The position numbers were made by a program, and so were the translations under genes. The notes beneath the pieces are model-generated. The model was not told the origin of the DNA, searched no databases, and saw only the letters and a list, made by a program, of their open reading frames with translations. A DNA stretch of 64,000 bases. It comes from Rhodosorus marinus. Its lineage: Eukaryota; Rhodophyta; Stylonematophyceae; Stylonematales; Stylonemataceae. Shown here piece after piece: positions 12,601 through 22,922 of the stretch. Location of the stretch: the NCBI GenBank assembly GCA_029953675.1, contig JAMWBK010000002.1:1984001-2048000 (forward strand), read 5' to 3'. Position 1 is the stretch's first letter; each line of letters starts with the position of its first letter.

Positions 12601-13250
12601 TAGGATAATATCAGTCTAGAAGCACTTTGACTATACCCCCACTAATTTCGGGATGAAATTCTAGAAAGTCACCGGATGAAATTTTGTGATTTTGACTGAA
12701 GCATATCATTATTATGGTTTTGACTGGGTATGGGCCTCAGTGGCAGTCATTACGTACTTCCAAAGATTGACTGGCGATTATATTACTTTGTTTCTATATT
12801 TATTGGACAGCTGTCCAGCCGGAAGCTTGTATTGGGAAGGAATTTGAAGCTCTTTCTGGGTTAGATGTATTTGTAATGACTGAACTACACTGTTTTTGAT
12901 TGATGAGTAGGGTTTGGCTGCTGTTTCTTTTTCAGTTTCTTCTGTTTTGAGTTGACCAGGTGTCCTTGCTGACAGTAGTGAGACTTTGCGGAGAAACGTT
13001 TATGGGAGGTATTCGCCGACGGACGTGTGGACCATGGTGCTATGGGGGCATACCCCCCGTAAGGACATTTATTGTGAACGTTCAGACTCAGGCACCGGTT
13101 TGCGGCTTCTTCCGTGGATCCTGACCACCCATGACTGAGTGAATCTAAAGATCCACTCCATTGGCAAACGGGCGATCAAAAGGATCGCTAACACGGAACC
13201 TGAAGTCCCCCACGGAACAAGGGGCGCATCCTTCTCCCGCCAAAGTGCTC
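12601..13250. other. Unassigned stretch with G/T-rich plus strand
   Basis: Composition flips from C-rich to G/T-rich at about 12600, as expected if a plus-strand transcript diverges from HRD3. A short frame from an ATG at 13001 (MGGIRRRTCGPW) reaches a possible GTAAGG donor near 13059. No downstream exon could be connected, and repeat debris follows. I do not call a gene. Confidence 0.3.
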
Positions 13251-13706
13251 TTAATTGCTCTTGGAATCTTCTGCTGCTCTATCGAGAAAGCCACTTTGGG
13301 TTTCTACCGCGAAAGTGCGTAGAGGTTTGCCTTCTTTGCCCGGGCCGTCGAAGCCTAGAGTTCGAACGTCGGACGGTCCCCTATTAAGTGGTAGTGGCGT
13401 GGTGCTTATAGGATGAAGCTTTCTGAACACGCAGCATCTCCTCTGAGTCTTTGGCATTATGCACAAAACCTCCGGCTCACTGATGGAGCCTGGAAGCTGG
13501 GCTCCGCGTTCGGACTGGAATACTCCAGTGGCGGGAGCATTTTTGACGTCTTGCTTAGCGTGAAAGGGGTTTATTTCATAGTGTTTGTCCACGACTAGAT
13601 CCAAAAGGGTTTGACGATCTGACCGATCGTCCCTGTAATGCCAGTGCAGGTTTACGTCCAAGTCTGCGCCGGCGACGTCCCGAATCCTACTTTTGATTCT
13701 ATCCAT
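13251..13706 (-). mobile_element. Possible LINE endonuclease relic
   Basis: A 151-codon open frame contains AGADLDVNLHWHYRD, then RQTLLDLVVDKHYEIN, then APATGVF. The order resembles the G-D-x-N core, the LLDL...L.x.N segment and the T-x-T...F segment of the APE-type endonuclease of non-LTR retrotransposons. The catalytic Asn of GDxN reads Asp here (ADLDVN). No reverse transcriptase follows within 1 kb, so this would be a truncated, decayed copy. Similarity is by eye and weak. Confidence 0.28.
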
Positions 13707-13923
13707 ACAACCGCCTAGTGATCTAGATCATTGGGAAAAGGGATATTCTTTCATAAATGCAGCGACGAGGGGAGAAAGAGGATCAGAACGTTGACGAAGA
13801 TTCGAATGCAACAAAGAAACCGGGTCAGCTGCAATACTAGAATTTATTGAGTGGTCGACCTTTTTTTTTCGTCGTGACGTTTCACGTACCTAGTCCTTCA
13901 TGCCATGTTCTCCTGGACTGCAG

Positions 13924-14283
13924 CTACTTTGTTAAGGACCTCGCTAGGAGTAGAACGAGCGGGAAGATTCGTTCTAATTTCAGATTGGTTTGGTTGCAAA
14001 CTGTCTGGGGCCCAGTAAGGATTCCCCGTTTCGCTAGTTTGCTTAACCGCTGGCTAACTGCACCACCAAAAGCCTGAGTAGCATTACAAAAGTCGTGGAT
14101 TAGTTGAAGCCGAAAAGGGGGCACCTCGTGCAAAAAAATTGCCTCATCCAGAATAAGAAAGTATAGTTCACATTGTTTCGCTGTATCTGTTACTCTGTGC
14201 ATATCTAGATACAATAGCTGCCCTGAGCACAAGTGCGCTTCAAACCAATGAAAGTTAAGGAGACGACTTGAGCGTCGACACAT
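13924..14283 (-). mobile_element. Possible PIF1/Helitron helicase relic
   Basis: The frame contains YFLILDEAIFLHEVPPF, then CNATQAFGGAVSQ. This matches the Walker B (I-D-E-hydrophobic) and following P/AFGG segment of PIF1-family helicases, as carried by Helitron transposons. The Walker A region upstream and the G-D-x-x-Q-L-P-P-V segment downstream are missing or corrupted, so the copy is dead. Resemblance is short and could be chance. Confidence 0.25.
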
Positions 14284-15070
14284 CTCTGCTTAGCATAGCA
14301 CAACTGAAAGTTCTAAAGGTCAAGGTGGCTGACATAGTACCACACGTGGTTTGTCACTGTTCGTCCGAATGTCAAAGGGACTTGAGCATTACCAGAAACA
14401 CCTGGCAAGGTTATTGATGGCTCAATGGTGTCCAAAACTAACAGTTTGGGATCGCCTCTTAGGGGATGACCAGGAGCATTCGCTTGGACAGCACCACGGT
14501 CATCCGTACTCGTCGCAAACGGGGCTTTTCAAACCCTTTCGAAAATCTACAGATTTTCATGCAGGATGCCCTGCATGGGACAAAAAGACCGAACTCAACG
14601 ACACGAAAGGAGAACGGAGGAAAACGTAATCTGTTCCGATTTATGCTGTCTGGACTCATCAATACAGCCTGCCTGAGGCATTTCATGACAACACGAGGTA
14701 AGTATGACATGCCTCTGATAGCCGCGCAGCCTTCCATCTGAAGATACCACAAAGAGTAGACCCAGAATCTACTCAAGCGAAACTGATTGAATACAGTCAT
14801 TTTATCGTGCTCAATCACTACTGGCGCCTTTTTCCGTGAATTATGAAACAAATATGTACGCCAGAGACTATTTATTAGATAATTGAGTTATTTGAGTTTT
14901 GAAATGGAACATAGCCGTTGAGCTTTTGATCCAGCCCTTTTCTTCAAAAAAGGAAAACTTGTAAGCGACCGCTTGCAGAATAGTTTCTCAAAGACACGGC
15001 AATAGGTGAGCGCGAAGAGGGAGATTCCGAGGAAGCGCTTGAGTGAGTTACTGTATCCGTTCTTCATAAA

Positions 15071-15197
15071 CTGACTGCGCCAATAACACCTATTGAGAGT
15101 TTCTAAACAGATGCTAAGTCTTAAGTCTTCAGCAAATGCTAGCTGACTGCGCAATAACACCTATTGAGAGTTTCTAAACAGATGTTAAGTCTTAAGT
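15071..15197 (+). repeat. Tandem duplication, two copies of about 55 bp
   Basis: Copies at 15071-15126 and 15143-15197 start CTGACTGCGC and end TTAAGTCTTAAGT or its equivalent. They differ by one indel and one C/T change. The period is about 72 bp, and both copies are followed by GCTAGCTT-like sequence. The near-identity indicates a recent local duplication. Confidence 0.85.
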
Positions 15198-16337
15198 AAA
15201 GCTAGCTTGAGTGTCCAACTTGATGTTTGCCGGATCAGAGTTGACAGGGTCGAGCCTCAAGCCACCCCCGATGGCGGAGTGCCAAGTTTGGGGGGGAGGG
15301 GGGTTGGTTTAGTTCTATGTTTTGAAGTTCTAGTTAGCATGCGGGAACGCCGGTATCTGACGATCTCAGCTAGAAGCTAGTAATGGCATCATACATGCGC
15401 AACCAACAAGCACAAAGCTAAACTCGCGGACGCAAGTACAAGACCAAATCTGGAACTATCGGAACACAAGTTCCTGCAAAATCAATTTCATGTCCCCGTG
15501 CTCAACGCTTGGAGCGCGTAAGCCAAAATTTTTTCAAACTGGGACAAAAATTTTGAATCGTTGAACGAAGAAGAACCGGTGCCGCAATAGAGAGGGCTCC
15601 AACTTCGGAAACAAACAGAGAAACACCCCCTGATATCGTAAACAGGACAACCTATGAATCCACACAACCAATCCATGTTTGCTGAATGAATAAAAAAAGG
15701 ATCGATCGATCCTCTGGTCCATTAAACAGCTCCCTCCGCTCAAAGCAAAAGGCAAGATTGTCCAGGGAATTGGGACAAGAAAAACGAAAAAAATCCGATC
15801 GATTTAGTGGCAGCAATTTGAAAAAAACTTTGGAAAAAGGTCTATTCAAAGTTGGAACGGTCTGAGAAAACTAGGGTGGGGCGCTGGGACCCTTCTTCAT
15901 TGCTACAAACCAACCAGCTTAATTTGGAATTGCCTTTAAAAATTGGGTACAATGACAGTGGGACAGAAGAAAATAGCCCTCGACTTGAGCACTGTAGTAA
16001 CCTTCGCCAACAATGAGAGAGTAAGAGCTGTCAATCGCCAAAGTAAACGTTACGTGCTCACGAAATTTGAAATTTTTCCATTTGCAGAGAATGGGGACTT
16101 TGGCGTTTGCGCTGTGGTAGACTGGGCAGTGGATATGGATGTATGTGCGAGATGATGAGGAATAGTTTCCGTTATTCTTTTCTTTCTGATCCGATGACAA
16201 TCCTTTCTGACCTCTGTGAAGGCACTTCGTAAAAATGAACTGAATTTTTACCAATGGCGAAGACAAAGTAGGAATAATTGAGCCTTACATTTCTCTTAGT
16301 AGGATTTCGGTTGATACGATCAGGTCCGATACAATCC

Positions 16338-18900
16338 ATGCCTGTGGATGAAGATCGTCTGGTGCTCGATGGCCAGTGGGAGAGACCACGGAGTGGTTTG
16401 GATGGACTGAAGCTGGACGATACAGCACCGAAACGGAAGAATAGCGGCTTCGGGAAGTTGGTGAGAGCTTGAGTGAGAAGGAGAGAACTGAGCACAGACC
16501 AGTTTGACGCGTAGTTCTTTCGAAGAGCCAAAGTATCTTCGATCAGGCTGCATTCGAATGTCGCAGGGAGTTGCTTGATTTTTACTAATGGAGTAGGATG
16601 CTGAGTCTCGCTAAACTGAGCAGCAAGCATCGTGAATCTAACTTTTATCTCCTGCTTCGAACCCTTCTATCAGGCAATTGCGAAACGATGACAAGAGAGC
16701 AGTGGGTTATACTGATGCTGCGTTTCTATCTGGAAAAGCCCCCAACAACGACTTTCCAACAAAAGGAAGCGAGCCATTGTTTGACAGACATTCCAGACTC
16801 CCTAGCAAGATCAAGTCCAACCTCAGCGAAGAAGTTCTTCGAGTTGCTGAAGGAATGCGCCGTCCTCCGACTAGAAAATCTGCTAGAGGGTAGGCTAGCT
16901 GTTCCAGGATGGGTTTTCCATTGGCCAAATCATTCATTAGTTCTCGTCTGAAAAGGAAACCCGGACTTTGAAAACTTTTTGACTCTATAGAAATTGGACA
17001 GAGCCGGAAGATGAACTGCTCAGATTGGCCGTGATTCAACATCAAGGAAAGAACTGGAAGAAGATCGCGGAAGCTGTTGAAGGCAGAAACGATGTGCAAT
17101 GCCTCCATCGTTGGCAGAAAGTGCTGGACCCCGGATTAACGAAGGGAGCATGGTCGAAGGAGGAGGATGAGAAACTCGATCAGCTCGTGAGAGAACACGG
17201 ACCAAAGAAATGGTCATTGATTTCAGCACAGCTGCCTGGAAGAATCGGTAAACAATGTAGAGAAAGGTATGTATAAGAGGACACTCCACTGCTCTCCGCA
17301 TTGCCGCCTCCAGGCGTTGTTGTGTCCGCCCACCGGTTCTGCATCCCGAGAAATTGATATCGATGCCGATAAGTACACCGCCTGCTCCTTTTTAATTCCG
17401 TCCGTTTCCGAAACAGATGGCACAACCACCTCAACCCATATGTAGATAAGACCCCCTGGACAGAAGGGGATAAGAGGATCTTCGAGGAAGCTCATAAGAA
17501 GCATGGAAACAAGTGGGCGAAGATTGCCCAGCTGCTCCCTGGGAGAACGGACAATTCCATCAAGAACTATTGGAATTCTCTGAAGAGAAGGCAGAAAACT
17601 CTTGAGAACGGCAGGGGGAGAAAAAACAAGAACAATAACAGTAACAACGGCAGCAGCAGCAGCAACAACAACAACAGCAACCCCGATCAGAACCGTGCAC
17701 CGGCGAGAGCCAAGCGTCCACCAAGGCCTGTTGGTGGTCAAATCCCTCAGGGCCCTCCTGGGGTTGGAGACAGCTTTGGCCTGCCCCCTACCGGTAAAAT
17801 GGACTCCGCCAGGAGTGGTTGGTTGCCGCCCAGTTCGTACTACAACGTCGCAACGGATGAGAACAAGAATCAGTTCATGCTGAACCAACAGGCACCGCCG
17901 CCGTCTATGCAAGACCGCAGATTGAAGAGGACCGCTTTACCTAGCCGACCTAGGAAAGCACTTCCACTTCAAGGTGGATCAATCAACAGAAAACGCGTGA
18001 TCAGCAAAACACCAGAAGCACCCGCTGCGCCTCGTGAAGTTGGCGCTACACCGACCAGGGATATCCACCGTCTGTTCGCCTTGGATTCGGACCAGGTAAG
18101 CTCAGCTTAGAGCAAGTTGACACGAGCCAGTAGCCGAAGACAGCCTTTTGCTAACTTTCAAGCGTAATTGTCGTGAACCGCAGATGGACAATTTTGCTCG
18201 CTGGACCGGGAACTCTCCTCAACTAAACATCGCTGAAGGGCAACTGCAACTGGACTATGGAACCCCGGGGTCATTCCGTGGTCAACTTTCAGAGGCTCTT
18301 GGTCTGTGTTCAACTCCAGGAAAGAGACAGCGCTCCGTGCCGGTCTCGCATTTTGAGGACCGAGAAAAAGATTTCCACGACGAGAACAACCAAATCATGC
18401 TGGACACACCCTCGAAGTTCTTAGCGACACCCAATCGTGAGCTCACGCCGGTGAAGGGCAAGTCACTGTTCGACTACAACCTAGCGGCGCCGAACTCAAA
18501 ATCCAAACTGAGCGGAGGGCACGCCCTGCAGTCACCATCACCGAGTACCTTCCTCAACTTTAGCGTGAGCAAGCTAGACTTCCCGGATGTGCGGTTTGAT
18601 GTGACTCCAAGATCACTCGAGAAGCCTCTGGATGACGTAGGCGGCAGATACAACCCGTCTCCGTTGTCGTTTTTGCACAAAACGCCTCCAACGTACCACA
18701 GACAAGGTAAGTTGAGTCCTCTCGAAGAAAGAGAAACCGAACCGCGCCCTCGCGATAGAGCACGTAAGTGATCTAATATCGACGTGATTTTTCCTGTTTG
18801 ACCAGGGCTTGGTCCTAGTCCTCTTGGAAGCTCTAAACATTCAGCTCATAGAAATCTACCTTCGATTCTGCGAAGACGGTTGAGCAGGAATAGACCGTAG
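16338..18900 (+). CDS. MYB3R: Three-repeat MYB (R1R2R3, MYB3R-type) transcription factor
   Basis: Nuclear DNA-binding protein of the c-Myb/MYB3R class, typically controlling G2/M genes. Exons: 16338-16460, about 16674-16889, 16991-17266, 17417-18095, 18184-18706 and 18806-18900. From exon 2 on every phase closes. Repeat R1 has [10 protein letters not shown]...NWKKIAEAV...CLHRW. R2 has [11 protein letters not shown]...[13 protein letters not shown]...CRERW, its last Trp codon split from the Arg by an intron. R3 has [11 protein letters not shown]...[13 protein letters not shown]...IKNYWNSL. A Ser/Asn-rich spacer follows, then a tail with many S/T-P sites (LDTPSK, LATPNR, LTPVKG, VTPRS, KTPPT), as expected of CDK-regulated MYB3Rs. 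It ends RRRLSRNRP. The exon 1/exon 2 junction does not agree in phase (phase 0 versus 2), so the N-terminus is provisional and a micro-exon is possible. Confidence 0.9.
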
Positions 18901-19844
18901 GAAGACTTTCCCAACAACGATACATGAACGCGCCGGATCAGCGACGAAAAGCTTGTTGAGTCTCTCACGACGAAGACTTGCTCCTCCGCGAATGGGGATA
19001 CTACCAAGAAGATTAGAGATAGAATGGCGCTCTAAGATCTTGCAGTAGGAGGAAACGCTACTCCTCCAACCCTAAACGGCTCATCTCTTAGAGTCTCTTT
19101 TCGAAAAAGCTGTCCTTGTCGATCCACTATCCTATGTTGTTGTATGGTGTGTTCTTTACATTCTTGCTCTCGTTGGTTTTTGTTCCTTTAAATTATGGTG
19201 CTTTCGTAGTCTAGTTTTCGTGCCTCGTCGCCGCGTCCACGCTCCTCGATGGAAAAGAAGCGAGATCCCCTAGCCGAAAAGCGCGACTTAAGATCCGGGT
19301 TGAAAAGATTTTGTAACAAATTGTTTCTGTTAAAGAAAATAAATCAGCGAAATGGACCTTGAGCGTCTTCTTCTCTTGCACAACGAGACTCTTCCCTACG
19401 AACAGGACGTCTGGGTGCACGTTCATCGGCCACCGGTTGCAACCAAGACAAGGACGCTATTCTATTTTTCCGTGACGGAATTTGCCGAGTAAGGTGAATC
19501 AAATACACGGGGTGGAGTGTCTCTGGGCAGCGCCTAGGACAATAGCCAACACACACGGATTAAATCCTCTGTACGCTTCTAAACGACGGCGATCGGAAAG
19601 TTTGCGTTGTTGGCCTTCTGGCTTCTTCCTCACCTTGGCTAAGAGAGCTGCTAAATACAGTGCGTCAGAGGGTACTGTCTTGCGCGTTGATTCAAGGGCA
19701 ACCGTAAAGCAGGTATGCGGATCGCAAATCATCTGCGGGGTCCTTTGGAGCGTCTTTGTGACAGGTTGTTTTTGAGCTGCGAAGCTCTCCGTCTGTGCTC
19801 GTTTGAGAACCATTGGGATTAGCTTCGAAGAGCCTCCGGGGGAT
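18901..19844. other. 3' flank of MYB gene; no clear gene
   Basis: An AATAAA-like signal at about 19338 could end the MYB transcript. A minus-strand frame at 19499-19996 (165 codons, containing SDALYLAALLAKVRKKPEG) overlaps the 3' end of the next gene in another frame. It has plausible composition but no recognisable domain, and I leave it uncalled. Confidence 0.35.
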
Positions 19845-20678
19845 CTAAATGTTTTGTTCCGTGGGAGTATTCTGGTTCTTGAAGTTCCTCTGCGGCGCAG
19901 CTTCTCTCTTCCACTTTCCGCGGAGGGGCGTTCCGACAGTCCCGTTCTCTTCAAATCGCTTTCTGTAACGAGCAAACTGGCGGCAGCCTTTTCCAATCAA
20001 CCAGGCGGCCTCTTCTTCGGCAGTTCGAGTAGTATACCCGTTAAGCTGCAGCTTATAGAAGTAAATCAGAGCGACTATCGTCGATATCGTTGTACACCAG
20101 TCATTGGGACCCCAGTGCTCATCCAGAGCGCCAGCTTTTACGTTGCGGAGATCCTCCATCTGTTGTCTGAGCTTTGAGATCTTCAAGTTTGCTTCCTCCT
20201 TGTGTTTTGAAATCTGAACGCTTCCTTCTACACCTGTCTGGAACTGAGCGCCACTTCCCAATTGAACAAACTTGTTTACACCTTCCTGCACACCACGCAT
20301 GTCCCTCCCTGTGTTTTCAACGGTCGCGACGGATCGTGATGGGAATATTCTAATTCTTCCTGAATCCCCCGTTGAGTCAACCGCAAAGTACTGTCGACAT
20401 CCATCCCCTCTAAACTCTACACAACCCTCCTCCAAGACTATATCAGAGAGATACTCCACCACCATATTCACCACCTGAGATGCCTCGCCACCTGAGAACT
20501 TCCTCTTGGAACCCTCTTGGCTTCCAAGCTCCCCAGCACCTTCATCAGCAGTCTCACCAACCTGCACAAGGAACTCAACTTCTGTTGAAGCACTCCTTTT
20601 CGTCTTCGTCAGGCAAACCGTTCGCCGTTTGGTCAAGCTTCGAACTGGCTTCAATCCAGGTTCTTTCCTTCCCTCCAT
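19845..20678 (-). CDS. Hypothetical protein with coiled coil and one membrane segment
   Basis: An uninterrupted 277-residue frame from the ATG at 20678. I do not recognise the family. The basic N-terminus (KPVRSLTKRRTVCLTKTKR) could be a transit peptide. A middle region has YLSDIVLEEGCVEFRGDGC and YFAVDSTGDSGRIRIF. A predicted amphipathic/coi1ed-coil stretch follows (HKEEANLKISKLRQQMEDLR, about residues 155-175), then a hydrophobic segment WCTTISTIVALIYFYKLQL suitable as one transmembrane helix, and a basic tail. The overlapping frame at 19499-19996 could be an alternative 3' exon if an intron was missed. Being real rests on length and composition only. Confidence 0.45.
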   Translation of the reverse strand: MEGRKEPGLKPVRSLTKRRTVCLTKTKRSASTEVEFLVQVGETADEGAGELGSQEGSKRKFSGGEASQVVNMVVEYLSDIVLEEGCVEFRGDGCRQYFAVDSTGDSGRIRIFPSRSVATVENTGRDMRGVQEGVNKFVQLGSGAQFQTGVEGSVQISKHKEEANLKISKLRQQMEDLRNVKAGALDEHWGPNDWCTTISTIVALIYFYKLQLNGYTTRTAEEEAAWLIGKGCRQFARYRKRFEENGTVGTPLRGKWKREAAPQRNFKNQNTPTEQNI

Positions 20679-22133
20679 TCTTCACCAGGAAGTAATATGG
20701 AAAGAGCTCAAACAGACCAATCCAAGTTAGAAACAAAACACAAAAGAACGGTTTGGGTTGAAGCTGTACATGTCATGATCCACATATAAATATATCTCTC
20801 AGATCATCGACCCCCCCTGATGGCGCTTGCACCCTTTAGCGAATTAGGCTTTGAACACTCAGCACGGTGAAAACTGCTTAATGGCAATCGCACACAAGAA
20901 AATGCCAACTATTCAATGTTTTGAAGATGATAGTGAAGAGTGGTCAAGAGCCTCAACTCTTCTGAGAATTGATCAAGCCCAACGCTGACTGCTCACCAAG
21001 ACTGATGTTCTTCGAAGGACTATTTTGCCATAACGCGATTAAAGCTCGTACAGCAACTCAGATACTCCTTTGACAATCATGATGATCAAGGTTTAGCGGC
21101 AAGGGCGAACGATTATCTTCTGGACTGCGTGTTTGCGCTTCAAGAACGATGTTCTACAAAGACAGCGCTCAGAAGGGATAAGAGATCATGACAAACGTTG
21201 ACTACGCGCGAAAAAGCTGATGCTCTTTGGTGTCGACTTCGGCTTAGGCAGGAGGAATGAATGAACGGCGAAGAACCAGCTGACGACTACCGTATGGGCG
21301 ATCCAAGAGGGAAGAAGTGTGGAATGAGGTCATCACGGACGGTGGCGGTTCGGCCAACCACGAAGGTACTGGAGTACGGCCGAGAAATGTTTTCGTTTCG
21401 CTCTATTGACTGAAGAGAACAATGCAGTCATCATGGAAGGAGCCGGCTGCAAAGTTTCTCGGTCATAATGTTTCGTACGCCGTCAAGTGCCATACGATAA
21501 GAGGCGTTTGAGGACTTCTTTATAGGACCGCAATCCCTCAGGCAGCAATTTTAAGAACACCCGGCTCAGACTGCGGAAAGCCGGTTTAGTAGTATATCCA
21601 AACTAGACGCGGAGACAGTTAGTTCGTCAAGGACGTACGATCCCTGGCAAGATCGATCTTAGCTGTGGACACATCCCAACCCCTAGCCTCGGTCATTCAT
21701 CCCATCTGCGCTGCACTCTCGCCCCGGTGATGCTTGGTAGTCCTCAGAACCCGACAGGCTCGGAGAGACTATGTTGATAAGGAGGATAAAAACAATCCGC
21801 AATCTGAGCTCCATTCAATCCTATATGCCATGCTCAGGCCGTATCGTAAGTGGCCTACAGCTAGGCTTGATCTGGTTCCTGAGGACTTGAAGGATTGCTT
21901 GGTTGCCATTGCCCCAAATCTGATTGCTGGGTTTGGCTTTCTGTTTCCTGTGAAAGACTTTGCTGAACCTGGTAAGATGTAGTTCTCAGAAAGCCCGTCG
22001 AGTTGTTCTCGACGTTTGTCTTGGGATCTGGAAGCGGCGACAGTTCAAGCGGTTCCGATTCCTCACGTTTTGGTCGACCTCTGCGCTTCTTTCCTGCATT
22101 TTTAGGAGGAAGGCCATGAGCTGAGCTATGACA
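20679..22133. other. 1.4 kb with no supported gene
   Basis: Positions 20881-21500 give interrupted short frames on plus (for example KKMPTIQCFEDDSEEWSRAS at about 20900) that look like decayed coding sequence, possibly from a retroelement, but nothing is diagnostic. The 82-codon frame at 21734-21982 (LHSILYAMLRPYRKWP, then LVPEDLKDCLVAIAPN) has good composition but no partner exons or known motif. Confidence 0.35.
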
Positions 22134-22559
22134 TCAGGAGAGGGAGTGCGTCAACGTTGATGTCCATGCAATACCTGTTGCGGTTGTTGGTTTATCTGCT
22201 TCTTCCTTCTTCTTCCTAGGCGTTCTCCCGGGTCTCTTTTTCCGTCGCCAAATTGTGTATCCAAATTCCTCGTTTTCCGTGAAAGTGCCTTTGTCGACAT
22301 CGTCAATAAAACCCAGCGATGGCGATTCTTTCGGTTCTTCCTCTATTATGCCACTCCCAAGGCACTGGAGGCATCGCTCCCTCCGCAGTCCTCCGCAGAA
22401 TGGACACAAGTAGAGGTCCTTGCCAGCAATCTTCTTCGCATCCTCGGCCACTGAGCTTCTAAAAACAACCTGCAACGTTTCGTTTTGTTTTGACGGCGAA
22501 GAGGCATGTACGAGCATATACACAGGAACGACAAAGATGAGATTATGACATTTTCGCAA
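22134..22559 (-). CDS. DnaJ-type zinc-cluster coding segment (3' exon or separate gene)
   Basis: The frame contains LYLCPFCGGLRRERCLQCLG followed by SGIIEEEP, a C-x2-C-G-G ... C-x2-C-x-G-x-G pair of the DnaJ cysteine-rich type. An acidic stretch (FIDDVDKGTFTENEE) and a basic tail (RRKKRPGRTPRKKK) follow. Stand-alone DnaJ-type zinc fingers are common in plastid assembly and redox-chaperone proteins. Its 5' boundary is unclear. A GCAG acceptor at about 22471 or a TTTTAG acceptor at about 22463 would keep frame. It may be the last exon of the gene at 22923-23435 or a separate gene starting near 22913. Coordinates give the open frame, not a proven CDS. Confidence 0.5.
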   Translation of the reverse strand: MRKCHNLIFVVPVYMLVHASSPSKQNETLQVVFRSSVAEDAKKIAGKDLYLCPFCGGLRRERCLQCLGSGIIEEEPKESPSLGFIDDVDKGTFTENEEFGYTIWRRKKRPGRTPRKKKEEADKPTTATGIAWTSTLTHSLS

Positions 22560-22922
22560 AGCGACCTATTGAAGAAAAGTGAAAAGATTGTCGGTGCTGC
22601 ACTGAAAGCCCGCAACGAGGTCTCTAACAAAGGACTTGCTTGGCCGTGTTTCAAAGAGGTTATAGCCACGAAGGGCCGTGTCCGACCCTTTGTCCGGCTC
22701 CCCTCTACCAAGACATATGTGTCTCCTATCGATGCCCTTGTCGGGTTGAAGGCCTATTCTACAGAATTTTCTCGCCAGTGAATACTTCCAATAAATCTTA
22801 CGAGGAAAGAGCGTGTACTTGACGATTTTAAAGCGCAACATGGACATAGAACGCTCTTTCTTCGGAACACTTTGTAGATGAGAAGAAGTGCTCATTGTCG
22901 AGAAGATTTGCATAGGGGAAAC
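22560..22922 (-). other. Region between two zinc-cluster segments; possible exon/intron DNA
   Basis: A minus-strand frame at 22566-22913 begins MQIFSTMSTSSHLQ and reads basic and presequence-like (TLFPRKIYWKYSLARKFC). A GT donor at about 22601 could join it to the downstream cysteine-rich segment in phase. The frame starts only 10 bases after the stop of the upstream gene, so either it is intronic/exonic DNA of a single gene or the two genes are nearly contiguous. Not resolved. Confidence 0.3.

Larger units (their letters stand above)
13707..16337. other. Repeat-rich debris, no intact gene
   Basis: The stretch holds short frames on both strands that end abruptly, a PIF1-like fragment (13924-14283), a tandem duplication (15071-15197) and a G-rich tract at 15292-15302. 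Composition is mixed, and neither strand shows a coherent exon chain. The MYB leader presumably occupies the last few hundred bases. Confidence 0.4.

Noticed and set aside
21734-21982. 82-codon plus-strand ORF with reasonable composition
   Set aside because: No motif, no partner exons and no leader signature; it may be decayed retroelement sequence.
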